A model generated the notes under the pieces. The model did not search any database, had not been told where the DNA came from, and worked only from the letters and a program-made list of their open reading frames with translations. From positions 1 to 64,000 of the forward strand of contig NZ_VRTT01000003.1 in NCBI RefSeq assembly GCF_008017805.1: DNA of 64,000 bases, written 5' to 3'. Source of the DNA: Paenibacillus sp. N3.4. GTDB lineage: Bacteria > Bacillota > Bacilli > Paenibacillales > NBRC-103111. The position numbers and the translations under genes are program-made. Below, in pieces: positions 9,309-17,349 of the stretch (positions are counted from its first letter, which is position 1; every line of letters begins with the position of its first letter).

Positions 9309-9358
9309 AAGTCGTAAACAAGTTCAGCGCAGAGGCGTTCTCTTGTTTGCGGCTTTTT
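9309..9358 (+). terminator. Terminator after the 5'-nucleotidase
   Basis: GTCGTAAACAAG pairs with CTTGTTTGCGGC (with G-U pairs) around a loop of about 20 bases, followed by TTTTTC. Confidence 0.65.
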
Positions 9359-9486
9359 CGTCTATTCATGATTTCATAGGTTTGGACTTCCTTTCATTTG
9401 ATTCCCGTCGCATTTTAGGACTTTGCTAGATTGTTAGAATTGGATATGATTAGGATACAACAACAATATGATTTGGAGGATTTATC

Positions 9487-10281
9487 ATGAATACGATTGA
9501 ATTGTGGCCGGAAGCTGCGAGGGAAAGTGAAGGCAGCGCGAATGCCGGATGTCCAAGCTTGTCCTTATATCCTGTATCCGGTGAAGGGCTGCGTGCAGCT
9601 GTTATCGTTTGCCCGGGCGGAGGTTATGGGAACCGCGCCTATCATGAGGGTGAGCCTGTTGCCCAGTGGTTAAACGGACTAGGTATTTCGGCGTTTGTCC
9701 TCAACTATCGTGTGGCGCCTTATAAGCATCCAACTCCACTGCAAGATGCTCAACGAGCGATAAGGATGGTTAGGCATCATGCGGAGGAATGGGGAATAGA
9801 TTCGAATCGAGTCGGTATTCTGGGCTTTTCTGCGGGCGGACACTTAGCCTCAACAGCTGGCACTCATTATGATGCTGGGAATACACAGGCTGAAGATCCG
9901 ATTGAGAAACAAAGCAGTAGACCCAATTTAATGGTGCTGTGCTATCCTGTTATTACATTCGGGGAATTTACGCATGTCGGCTCTAAACATAACTTGTTGG
10001 GTGAAACACCGGAGGAGGCATTGGTGGCCTCTCTATCGAACGAAACTCAGGTCACGTCGGACACGCCTCCAACGTTTCTGTGGCATACAGCGGATGATCC
10101 TGCGGTTGCTGTTGAGAACAGTCTCTTATTCGCCGGAGCGCTTAGTCGTCATAAAATCCCTTTTGACTTGCATGTCTTTGAAAGTGGTGTGCATGGCATC
10201 GGACTGGCAGAAAATCATCCGGAAGCCAGCTTATGGCCAGAGCTTTGCGCGAGATGGCTCAAAAAGCAGCAATTTGCATGA
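9487..10281 (+). CDS. Alpha/beta hydrolase (BD-FAE/acetyl-esterase-like)
   Basis: The 264-residue protein has an oxyanion-hole motif CPGGGYGNRAYHEG (about 43-56), a nucleophile elbow GFSAGGHLAS (Ser near 116), a likely acid in the TADDPAV segment and a catalytic His in ESGVHGIG. There is no signal peptide, so it is an intracellular esterase or lipase-like hydrolase of the BD-FAE/prolyl-oligopeptidase-related group. Its stop codon overlaps the pxpB start (ATGA), placing it at the head of the 5-oxoprolinase operon. A role in releasing pyroglutamyl compounds is an attractive guess with no direct support. TTTGGAGGA precedes the ATG. Confidence 0.88.
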   Translation: MNTIELWPEAARESEGSANAGCPSLSLYPVSGEGLRAAVIVCPGGGYGNRAYHEGEPVAQWLNGLGISAFVLNYRVAPYKHPTPLQDAQRAIRMVRHHAEEWGIDSNRVGILGFSAGGHLASTAGTHYDAGNTQAEDPIEKQSSRPNLMVLCYPVITFGEFTHVGSKHNLLGETPEEALVASLSNETQVTSDTPPTFLWHTADDPAVAVENSLLFAGALSRHKIPFDLHVFESGVHGIGLAENHPEASLWPELCARWLKKQQFA

Positions 10282-11030
10282 CAAAGCTTGCTTATCAATG
10301 CCATAGCCTCGGGGATTCAGCTCTCGTCATAAGGCTTGGTACGAGCATCGACTATGTGACGCTAAATCGTGTGCGCCAATTGACTGCATTTTTAGAAAAA
10401 CATAAGTTTGCAGGCTTTGTAGAAATCGTCGCGGCATATATGACAATAACGATTTATTACGATTGCTTCACTGTTTACCAGTCCGGTACCAGTCGAGATG
10501 TCTTACTTCCCTACGAAATGGTCCGTTTACATATCCAAACGGCGATAGCTGATTTTGAAAAAGAAATGAAAAATGAACGCGATGAAGCTGTCCGAGCCGT
10601 CGACATTCCTGTCTGTTACGGAGGTATTTATGGACCTGACTTAGAAGAAGTAGCCGCCTATCATGGCGTTAGCTCTGATGAGATCGTACGGCGCCACACC
10701 GCACAAGAGTATCCGGTTTATTTGATTGGATTTGCGCCGGGATTTCCTTATTTGGGCGGATTGGATAAGCGCTTGGAGACGCCGCGAAAGGCAATCCCTC
10801 GGACCAAAATTAGTGCTGGATCTGTAGGCATTGGAGGGGCTCAAACGGGGATATATCCACTTGAAACGCCTGGAGGCTGGAACCTGATTGGCCGCACGCC
10901 TGTTGTTTTATTTCAGCCGCATGCAGACATACCCTCCTTGTTGAAGGTAGGGGACTTGGTCCGTTTTGTCGCGATAACGCCGGAACAGTTTGATTTTGCA
11001 GCAGAAAGGAACTCAGAGTATGGGCTTTAA
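10278..11030 (+). CDS. pxpB: 5-oxoprolinase subunit PxpB (KipI family)
   Basis: The 250-residue protein matches the KipI/YbgJ family: GDSALVIRLG near the start, a central CYGGIYGPDLEEVA segment, and the C-terminal motif YLIGFAPGFPYLGGL followed by PGGWNLIGRTPV. With PxpC and PxpA it forms the bacterial ATP-dependent 5-oxoprolinase that converts 5-oxoproline (pyroglutamate) to glutamate. Start codon 10278 was chosen because the ATG overlaps the hydrolase stop and the family begins here. It overlaps pxpC by 11 bases. KipI can also inhibit the sporulation kinase KinA in Bacillus, but the full pxp operon favours the metabolic role. Confidence 0.93.
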   Translation: MTKLAYQCHSLGDSALVIRLGTSIDYVTLNRVRQLTAFLEKHKFAGFVEIVAAYMTITIYYDCFTVYQSGTSRDVLLPYEMVRLHIQTAIADFEKEMKNERDEAVRAVDIPVCYGGIYGPDLEEVAAYHGVSSDEIVRRHTAQEYPVYLIGFAPGFPYLGGLDKRLETPRKAIPRTKISAGSVGIGGAQTGIYPLETPGGWNLIGRTPVVLFQPHADIPSLLKVGDLVRFVAITPEQFDFAAERNSEYGL

Positions 11031-12045
11031 AGTCATAAATCCTGGCTTGCTGACAACCTTACAGGACATGGGACGATACGGACAGCGCAAATATGGCGTA
11101 GTTACATCCGGACCTATGGACCTTTTTGCGCATCGTGTCGCCAATATACTCGTAGGGAATCCGGCTGACAAGGCGACACTCGAAATGACACTGCAAGGGC
11201 CCGTTTTACACGCGCACAAAGATATGCTTTTAGCTCTATGCGGAGCCGATATGGAGGCTAATGTGGACGGGGTTTTCGTTCCTCTTTGGTCTCCTTTTGT
11301 CATTCATGAAGGATCGAAGCTCCATATTCATTATGCACGGCACGGATGCAGAGCTTACTTGGCTGTTGGCGGAGGCTTTGACAGCTCGCCTGTCATGGGC
11401 AGCAGAAGTACATATTTGCGTGCTCGTATAGGTGGATATGAAGGCAGAGCGCTGCAAGAAGGGGATGTACTGCCGGTCGGCGCAGCCGGTCAGTCTTCTA
11501 GCCGTTTATATCATGCAACAGCTCATTGGGGTCATTCAGGGAAGAAGGGACTGCTGCATACTCCGCCAATTGTGAGCACTAGGATGTCTCCGGTTTACGA
11601 AGAGAATCCTGTTGTTCGTGTCCTATTAGGCAGAGAGGCTGCCTCATTCACGGAACAGAGCAGGCATGATTTCCAGTCTCAACCTTATTTGGTTACTCCG
11701 CAATCCGACCGCATGGGATACCGGATGGAGGGCAAGAAGCTTGTGATCGAAGAGGGCATATCCAGCGAAATGATTTCAGAAGCTGTGGTTCAGGGCACGA
11801 TTCAAGTCCCGCCTAGCGGTCAGCCGATCCTTCTTATGGCAGACTGCCAAACAACTGGAGGTTATCCGCGAATCGCTCATGTCATCAGTGTCGATCTCCC
11901 ATTAGTTGCTCAAGTGAAGCCTGGCGGTCAGCTTCGATTTCGAGAAGTCAGCCATGCGGAAGCGCAAGAACAGATTGTGCTGAGAGAGCTGGATTTACGT
12001 TTGTTAGAGGTTGGATTAAAGGCCTGGGCGCAAGATCAGCGTTGA
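11020..12045 (+). CDS. pxpC: 5-oxoprolinase subunit PxpC (KipA family, biotin-dependent carboxylase-like fold)
   Basis: The 341-residue protein has KipA/YbgK family features: INPGLLTTLQDMGRYGQRKYGV at the start, GPMDLFAHRVANILVGNP, YLAVGGGFD, GSRSTYLRARIGGYEGR, and near the end SGQPILLMADCQTTGGYPRIAHV. It is the large subunit of 5-oxoprolinase with PxpB and PxpA. AAGGA lies 8 bases before the ATG at 11020, inside the end of pxpB, indicating coupled translation. Confidence 0.93.
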   Translation: MGFKVINPGLLTTLQDMGRYGQRKYGVVTSGPMDLFAHRVANILVGNPADKATLEMTLQGPVLHAHKDMLLALCGADMEANVDGVFVPLWSPFVIHEGSKLHIHYARHGCRAYLAVGGGFDSSPVMGSRSTYLRARIGGYEGRALQEGDVLPVGAAGQSSSRLYHATAHWGHSGKKGLLHTPPIVSTRMSPVYEENPVVRVLLGREAASFTEQSRHDFQSQPYLVTPQSDRMGYRMEGKKLVIEEGISSEMISEAVVQGTIQVPPSGQPILLMADCQTTGGYPRIAHVISVDLPLVAQVKPGGQLRFREVSHAEAQEQIVLRELDLRLLEVGLKAWAQDQR

Positions 12046-12130
12046 GTGTTTGGACACAAAAAAGACAGGGGAAATAGAAAACGGGCTAAACTCCAATAAA
12101 GCAAGACGAAATGAAGGGGAGGCTGCTAGT

Positions 12131-12889
12131 GTGCGAATCGATTTGAATTGTGATATGGGCGAAGGCTTTGGTGCTTATCGTCTTGGCCGCGACGCGGAGC
12201 TGCTGGATTACGTCAGCTCCGCCAACATCGCCTGCGGCTTTCACGCAGGCGATCCTGCAACCATGCGCAGCACCGTGCAGCTGTGCTTGCGCAAGGGCGT
12301 TGCGATCGGGGCCCATCCGGGCCTTCCCGATCTGCAGGGCTTTGGCCGGCGCGAGTTGGCTATTTCGCCGGCTGAAGCCTACGAGCTGACGTTGTATCAG
12401 CTCGGGGCGCTGCAAGCGTTCGTCCACGCCGAAGGCGGACGCTTGCAGCACGTTAAGCCGCATGGCGCGCTCTACCACATGGCGGCGAAGCGGCATGATC
12501 TTGCCGCGGCGATTGCGGCAGCAACGGCGAGCGTCAGCGCGGAGCTGACGCTGTTCGGCCCGCCCGGCAGCGAATTGCTGCGGGCGGGCGCCGCCGCGGG
12601 GCTGCGGACCGCGAGCGAAGCATTCGCGGACCGCACTTACCGGCGGGACGGTTCGCTCACGCCTCGCGAGCAGCCTGGGGCGCTTGTAAGCAGCGCCGCC
12701 GATGCTGCGGCGCAGGTCGTTCGGCTCGTCCGTGAAGGCAAGGTCCTCACCGCAGAGGGGGAGGACCTGAGGATGCACGCGGACACGATCTGCCTTCACG
12801 GCGACGGCGTGCATGCCGTGGAGTTCGCGCGCGATATCCGCATGCTGCTGGATAGCCAGGGCATCAGGGTTATGGCCCTGCAGCTATAG
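12131..12889 (+). CDS. pxpA: 5-oxoprolinase subunit PxpA (LamB/YcsF family)
   Basis: The 252-residue protein begins RIDLNCDMGEGFG and contains NIACGFHAGDP, IGAHPGLPDLQGFGRR, HVKPHGALYH and EAFADRTY, all hallmarks of LamB/YcsF. It completes the 5-oxoprolinase. The frame is open from 12050, but a GTG at 12131 with AAGGGGAGG 8 bases upstream gives the usual family start. From about 12180 onward the gene is clearly richer in G and C than pxpB and pxpC, and that produces a long spurious frame on the other strand. The difference could be codon bias or a separate origin. Confidence 0.92.
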   Translation: MRIDLNCDMGEGFGAYRLGRDAELLDYVSSANIACGFHAGDPATMRSTVQLCLRKGVAIGAHPGLPDLQGFGRRELAISPAEAYELTLYQLGALQAFVHAEGGRLQHVKPHGALYHMAAKRHDLAAAIAAATASVSAELTLFGPPGSELLRAGAAAGLRTASEAFADRTYRRDGSLTPREQPGALVSSAADAAAQVVRLVREGKVLTAEGEDLRMHADTICLHGDGVHAVEFARDIRMLLDSQGIRVMALQL

Positions 12890-12916
12890 CTCTTCGACAA
12901 CAGAGCTTGCTTTTTG
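12888..12916 (+). terminator. Probable terminator of the pxp operon
   Basis: AGCTC and GAGCT pair around a 10-base loop beginning in the pxpA stop codon, followed shortly by TTTTT. The stem is short. Confidence 0.45.
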
Positions 12917-13301
12917 CAACGAGTGCTTCATTTTTTCTCCTTGCTATACAAATGAGATGGTTGTCGGGAGAAATGCAAAAGTTCCACTTTTCTCGCCAGC
13001 AGGAGAGAATCAATATAACTGTTTTTTCACTTGAGTCCTGCTCCCGTTTATGAGTAAATATAAAGGTAGCCGGCCGGCTTAGTCCTTAGGAAAGGAGTGA
13101 TCGAGATTGATTACAACACAAACTGAGGTGGTCTCTGCGTAAGCAGAGTCCACTGTTTTACGGAGGCCGCAAGGCTCCCCATAATCTTCGGGTAGACAGC
13201 GAGAAGCTTTTTACATATAATTGACAAGTAAACATGTAATGTAAAGAACGCAAGTATTGAAACGACTACAAACAACTATTCGGTGAAGGGAGTGCTATTA
13301 A

Positions 13302-13364
13302 ATGAACAACACAATGACAGTAGCGATGAATGTTGCGGCCGCCGCAGAGGTACTCGTCTCCTAA
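13302..13364 (+). CDS. Possible 20-residue peptide
   Basis: An ATG preceded by GAAGGGAG at a 10-base spacing opens a 20-codon frame rich in Ala, Val and Met (MNNTMTVAMNV..., ending EVLVS). It lies inside the candidate structured transcript and about 65 bases before a strong terminator. It may be a leader or small functional peptide. I recognise no family, and translation is unproven. Confidence 0.3.
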   Translation: MNNTMTVAMNVAAAAEVLVS

Positions 13365-13428
13365 CTGAATATCATTCGTTGGAATAACCGTTCACCTGAA
13401 TTGTATAATTGCATATACAACCGACAGG

Positions 13429-13452
13429 CACGATTATGATCGTGTTTTTTTT
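13429..13452 (+). terminator. Strong intrinsic terminator upstream of the CD3324-like gene
   Basis: CACGAT-TATG-ATCGTG forms a 6-bp stem with a 4-base loop followed directly by eight T residues. No ordinary gene precedes it, so it implies a short upstream transcript. Confidence 0.75.
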
Positions 13453-13557
13453 ATTCCATTTTTTGAGAATGATAGGAGGTTTAGGGGCCGATGAAGATGC
13501 TCTCTGCAAATCAGACAAAGTTTACTTTGCTCTACACATTTGAGGAGGTTTTCATCC

Positions 13558-13845
13558 ATGAGTTACAAGAACGGGAAGGACGTTCTTCCCCCTAACCTAT
13601 TAAAACAATTACAAGAATATATCCAAGGTGAAATTGTATATATCCCTAAAAAAGAGCAAAAACGCGCTGGATGGGGAGAAAATAACGGAACAAGGATTAT
13701 TATTGAGCGTAGAAATCAAGAAATTTTTCGGTTGTATCAGACGGGCTCTACCGTACTTGAGCTCATCAAGGTCTTTCACCTTTCGGAAGACAGCATACGC
13801 AAAATTATTGTAAAAACACGCGAATTAACAGCAAATCGAGTATAG
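13558..13845 (+). CDS. CD3324-like small DNA-binding protein (Mor-type helix-turn-helix)
   Basis: The 95-residue protein begins MSYKNGKDVLPPNLLKQLQ and has the pattern of the CD3324 family common in Clostridia and Paenibacillus. An N-terminal segment (GEIVYIPKKEQKRAGWG) is followed by a predicted helix-turn-helix (about 50-88; EIFRLYQTGSTVLELIKVFHLSEDSIRKII) like that of Mor-type activators. GAGGAGG lies 9 bases before the ATG. It probably binds DNA, but no target is known to me. It sits just after the structured region and before its own terminator. Confidence 0.75.
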   Translation: MSYKNGKDVLPPNLLKQLQEYIQGEIVYIPKKEQKRAGWGENNGTRIIIERRNQEIFRLYQTGSTVLELIKVFHLSEDSIRKIIVKTRELTANRV

Positions 13846-13877
13846 AAGCAGTAACCTCAGAGGTTCTGCTTTTTTTT
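13846..13877 (+). terminator. Terminator after the CD3324-like gene
   Basis: AGCAG-t-AACCTC pairs with GAGGTT-CTGCT and is followed by nine T residues. Confidence 0.85.
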
Positions 13878-13993
13878 TATTTATATAAATTCCAAAAGGA
13901 TACTCCTGGCGCTTTAAAGGAAGGGAAATCTCACTTCTCAGCGAATTAATTGGAGTAAAAGAGACTTGCTTTTATCAATGGGGAGGAAGGGCT

Positions 13994-14371
13994 ATGTTTT
14001 CGGTATTTGTTTATGGAACGCTGCTTGTCGGGGAGAGCAATCATCATATTGCAGCTCCATTTGTGTTATCTGTGAAACCTGGAACCATAAACGGACGTTT
14101 ATATGATGCAGGCCCTTATCCTGCCCTTGTTTTGACGGAAGAGAATTACGTTGTCGGCGAGTGGTTGGAAGTTACGAAAGAAGGACTGGAAGCCATGGAT
14201 GTGCTAGAAGGATATCGGGGTCCGGGAGCTTCTAATGAATACGAAAGAGTATGGGTTCCTGATGTGGATGGGCTCCGTGAAGGTTGGGTTTATATTTGGG
14301 AAGATATTAGCGGACTCAAAGAAATCAGTGGTTCTTCATGGAAATTGTATAGCGAAGGACAAGGTTTGTGA
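13994..14371 (+). CDS. Gamma-glutamylcyclotransferase-like (GGCT/AIG2) protein
   Basis: The 125-residue protein has the GGCT-fold signature VFVYGTLLVGESNH (about 4-17), GRLYDAGPYPALV and VLEGYRG, and a catalytic-type Glu in the GEWLEVT region. Family members convert gamma-glutamyl peptides or amines to 5-oxoproline, although many AIG2-type proteins have unknown substrates. GGGGAGGAAGG lies just before the ATG. The 5-oxoprolinase operon about 1 kb upstream could consume the product, which is inference from proximity. Confidence 0.85.
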   Translation: MFSVFVYGTLLVGESNHHIAAPFVLSVKPGTINGRLYDAGPYPALVLTEENYVVGEWLEVTKEGLEAMDVLEGYRGPGASNEYERVWVPDVDGLREGWVYIWEDISGLKEISGSSWKLYSEGQGL

Positions 14372-14462
14372 CACCATTCCATTTATTTTGAATGCACCAT
14401 TTATTGCAAGCTTGCAAGATGGTATAGTTATAAGAATTAACTACATTGAGGGGAATCGTGCT

Positions 14463-14846
14463 ATGTCTGTGTATAAAATTTTGCTCGCTGATGATGAATT
14501 GGCGCTTCGCTTTCTGCTTACCGAAACGTTATCTGACGAAGGTTATGAGATTACGGAGGTTGAAGACGGTCAGCAAGCGATCGAACAACTGCAGAAAGAA
14601 GTGTATGATTTAATCATTCTCGATTACATGATGCCTGAACGAACAGGTGTGGAAGTTTGTGAATGGCTGCGCAATAGCGATAATCCGAATAAGCAATTAC
14701 CTCTTATTTTATTAACAGCCAAAGCGCTTGATAAAGATAAAGAGAAGGCCAAGGCTGCTGGTGTGACGACGTATATCGTTAAACCGTTCAGCCCCATTCA
14801 ACTGCTGGACACGGTTCAGGAATTATTAAAAGGCCAGGTAAAATGA
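14463..14846 (+). CDS. Single-domain CheY-like response regulator
   Basis: The 127-residue protein is a lone receiver domain: acidic pair DD near 10-11, phospho-acceptor Asp in LIILDYMMPE (near 54), Thr in LLTAKAL and Lys in YIVKPFS. It lacks an output domain. An ATG with GAGGGGAAT upstream gives the correct family start. The next gene, 47 bases on, is an Hpt/REC/GGDEF protein, so the two probably form one phosphorelay or scaffold pair. Confidence 0.92.
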   Translation: MSVYKILLADDELALRFLLTETLSDEGYEITEVEDGQQAIEQLQKEVYDLIILDYMMPERTGVEVCEWLRNSDNPNKQLPLILLTAKALDKDKEKAKAAGVTTYIVKPFSPIQLLDTVQELLKGQVK

Positions 14847-14893
14847 AACCACGATTTAGATAACTTGATAGATATAAAGGGTGATTGTCTGCT

Positions 14894-16651
14894 ATGAGCA
14901 ATTCAAAGGAAGAGCTTGATCCACATCTAAGTTCGGAAACAGATCGAGATATAAGAATTTTAAAACAAGGCAAGAAGCTGTTTATTCGAGAATTTGATAA
15001 ACAAATGAAACAACTTGCTGCTTTGCTTGTTACGATAAGCACCTTGCCTGTCCATCAGGATTTATTGCAGTTTTATCGTATTGCACATACCCTCAAGGGG
15101 AGTGCGCCTATTTTTGGGTATTTGCGTATAGGTAAGATTGCCGAAGAGCTTGTTCGAGTTTGGGAATGGACACAGTCGATAAATAAAGATAACGGCAGTG
15201 CTGTTTTGTTTGACATGCCGATTCTTGAAAGCATAGAGCGCAGTCACAGTGCACTTCGTGAAATGACGATGGAATATGACATCGGCGTAACTGAGATTGA
15301 ATTAGACGAACAACGTGACCCAAGCGGCGGATCCCTTCTGGGAACATTGAAGGGTCGTTTGCTTCTTGTTGATGATGACGAAGTGCTCCGCTGCTATTTA
15401 ACTCGGCGTTTGCAGCTTGATGATTGTATGGTAGACGAAGCTTCTGATGTTGAATCTGCGATTCTGTTGCTGCGTGAGCACACGTATGATTTAGTCATCC
15501 TTGATCTTATGATGCATCCGCAATCCGGTTATGAGCTGTTCGAATTTCTGAAAGAAGATCCAACTTTGAAATGGCTGCCACTCATTGTGCTTTCCGGCCG
15601 TAATGATTTGAATGATAAAGTACGCTGCTTTCATCTGGGGGCCGACGATTATGTGACGAAACCATTCCAGTATGAGGAATTAGCCGCAAGAATATATGCT
15701 CTTCTGAAAAGAACCAAAAACTTTGAACAACTTGCCTTCCGAGATCCTCTCACAGGTGTATTCAATCGTCGATATTTCCATCTTCAGATCGGTCAGGAAT
15801 TACAACGGATTGAGCGATATCCGGCATCGATCTCACTCATATTCATTGATATTGATTTTTTCAAACGCATCAATGACAGTTATGGTCATCATGTTGGAGA
15901 CCTGGTTCTCCAGGGCTTGGCCCATCTTCTGCAGATTAACTTGCGAACGACGGACCTACTGGCTCGTTTTGGGGGAGAAGAATTCGTTATTGCCCTTCCG
16001 AATACGACAGGTGAACAGGCTACTGCCGCTATTCAGCAAATATTGGATAAAGTCCGCCTTAATCCGGTCGCGCATAATGTCGGCCAACCCTTTTCGATTA
16101 CTTTTTCGGCAGGCGTTGCTGAGTGGCAGCAGGGAATGAGCGTTGAGGATTGGATAGCCAGAGCCGATGAGACGATGTATCAAGCTAAACAACAAGGTCG
16201 AAATCGTGTTCTTCTGGCATCGGAAGAGGATAGCTTGGCGGAGCCAACCTTATCAGCTCGTCATGTGCCTGTACCAAAGAAACGTCTGTTGATCGTGGAT
16301 GATGATCCTATTTTGCGAGCCATCCTAACTTCTCATTTGGAACATTTACCGATTTCAATTACACATGCTCCAGATGGAGAAGCGGCATTGCGTTTATTAT
16401 CGGAAACCGTCTTCGATGCTTGTATCCTAGATGGTATGATGCCAAAATTGGATGGATTTACTGTATTGGAGCAGCTGCGGAAGGACCCTAATTTGGCTCA
16501 AAGAAACATGAAGGTCCTTATGCTTTCAGGTAAAAAGAAGGAAGATGATATGGTCAAAGGGCTTCAATTAGGTGCCGATGATTACATGACCAAGCCATTC
16601 TCCTTAGTTGAACTTGAAGTTCGCGTGAAGTTCTTGATGAAATTAACATAA
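14894..16651 (+). CDS. Hpt-REC-GGDEF-REC diguanylate cyclase
   Basis: The 585-residue protein contains an N-terminal Hpt domain (about 30-125) with the phosphorylatable His in HTLKGSA, a first receiver (about 155-275; LLLVDDDEV, Asp in LVILDLMMH, Lys in YVTKPF), a GGDEF domain (about 290-445) and a second receiver (about 465-582; LLIVDDDPI, Asp in CILDGMMP). The GGDEF signature is GGEEF, compatible with catalysis, and an inhibitory RxxD site (RTTD) lies five residues upstream. It would make c-di-GMP under phosphorelay control. An ATG at 14894 is preferred over a TTG at 14885. No histidine kinase lies next to it. Confidence 0.9.
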   Translation: MSNSKEELDPHLSSETDRDIRILKQGKKLFIREFDKQMKQLAALLVTISTLPVHQDLLQFYRIAHTLKGSAPIFGYLRIGKIAEELVRVWEWTQSINKDNGSAVLFDMPILESIERSHSALREMTMEYDIGVTEIELDEQRDPSGGSLLGTLKGRLLLVDDDEVLRCYLTRRLQLDDCMVDEASDVESAILLLREHTYDLVILDLMMHPQSGYELFEFLKEDPTLKWLPLIVLSGRNDLNDKVRCFHLGADDYVTKPFQYEELAARIYALLKRTKNFEQLAFRDPLTGVFNRRYFHLQIGQELQRIERYPASISLIFIDIDFFKRINDSYGHHVGDLVLQGLAHLLQINLRTTDLLARFGGEEFVIALPNTTGEQATAAIQQILDKVRLNPVAHNVGQPFSITFSAGVAEWQQGMSVEDWIARADETMYQAKQQGRNRVLLASEEDSLAEPTLSARHVPVPKKRLLIVDDDPILRAILTSHLEHLPISITHAPDGEAALRLLSETVFDACILDGMMPKLDGFTVLEQLRKDPNLAQRNMKVLMLSGKKKEDDMVKGLQLGADDYMTKPFSLVELEVRVKFLMKLT

Positions 16652-16654
16652 AAG

Positions 16655-16695
16655 ATGGGGAGAAGGTGTATACCTGCTCCTCTTTTTATTTTTTA
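16655..16695 (+). terminator. Terminator after the diguanylate cyclase
   Basis: GAG-a-AGGT pairs with ACCT-g-CTC around GTAT, followed by a T-rich tract. Confidence 0.6.
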
Positions 16696-16824
16696 GCCCG
16701 TTATGACGTTGATTGGGATGAAGATGTGAGCATCTTGCGAATTTACTTCTAATGAGGTTTGCTGGAGAGCAGCTTTCTGCTAGAGTAAGAATAGAATCTG
16801 TTAAGCTGGAAAGGAGTTCATTGA

Positions 16825-17307
16825 ATGTCTGATAAAGAAACTCTCGTACGTTTCGGAATTTCAATGCCACAATCCTTAATTGAACAATATGACCGCCTTA
16901 TTGCTTTACAAGGCTATGATAACCGGTCCGAAGCGATACGTGATCTTACGCGCAAAGCGCTGCTTGAATCCAGTTCTATGCAGCTTGATGAAACCGTCGC
17001 AGGAACGATTGTGATGGTATATGACCATGAGTTTAGTGATTTACCAATGACTCTAATGGAGCTTCAACATGATTACCATCATGTTATTATTTCAACGATG
17101 CACATCCATTTGAACCATCAGCAATGCTTGGAAATATTAGTTGTTCGCGGTAAAGTAATGGAGCTCAGAGAGCTTCAGCAGCGAATACAAGTATTGAAGG
17201 GTGTGGGCTATGCCGAGCTATCCGTTACGCATGTGGACGACCATGGGCAGGCGCACGAACATGAAGGTGGGCATTCTCATGCTCATAGAAATTCGCACAA
17301 TTCGTAG
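16825..17307 (+). CDS. nikR: Nickel-responsive regulator NikR
   Basis: The 160-residue protein has an N-terminal ribbon-helix-helix DNA-binding domain (VRFGISMPQSLIEQYDRLI) and a C-terminal ACT-like regulatory domain with the Ni2+ ligands of the family: the DYHHVIIST His, HIHL and the Cys of QQCLEILVVRG. A His-rich tail (about 137-160; DDHGQAHEHEGGHSHAH) goes beyond the usual NikR end and could bind metal. AAAGGAG precedes the ATG. A fitting operator lies upstream of the NiCoT gene at 2454. It is followed 42 bases on by DUF2203 and then copCD. Confidence 0.93.
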   Translation: MSDKETLVRFGISMPQSLIEQYDRLIALQGYDNRSEAIRDLTRKALLESSSMQLDETVAGTIVMVYDHEFSDLPMTLMELQHDYHHVIISTMHIHLNHQQCLEILVVRGKVMELRELQQRIQVLKGVGYAELSVTHVDDHGQAHEHEGGHSHAHRNSHNS

Positions 17308-17349
17308 TTGGTTTGGATATTTGTTAAAATAAGGGCGAGGAGGTGCATA

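Larger units (their letters stand above)
13080..13452 (+). ncRNA. Candidate structured transcript with two mini-ORFs
   Basis: This gene-poor stretch holds several apparent RNA hairpins. GTGGTCTCTGC (13128-13138) closes on GTAA with GCAGAGTCCAC (13143-13153). A GCAA-loop hairpin lies at 13162-13178. TTGTATA and TATACAA pair at 13401-13420. A terminator ends at 13452. Two short frames have good ribosome binding sites: TTG at 13107 (11 codons, AAAGGAG upstream, its stop lying in the first hairpin loop) and ATG at 13302 (20 codons, GAAGGGAG upstream). A TTGACA lies at 13221. I do not recognise a known riboswitch class. It could be a leader, an sRNA or a gene remnant. Confidence 0.35.

Noticed and set aside
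12086-12814. Long open frame of 242 codons on the minus strand
   Set aside because: It lies exactly opposite pxpA, whose GC-rich codons remove stops on the other strand. The translated sequence has no family likeness and the start has no ribosome binding site.
13080-13452. M-box, T-box or cobalamin riboswitch upstream of the CD3324-like gene
   Set aside because: None of the conserved core sequences of these classes is present, and the terminator closes the unit before the gene.
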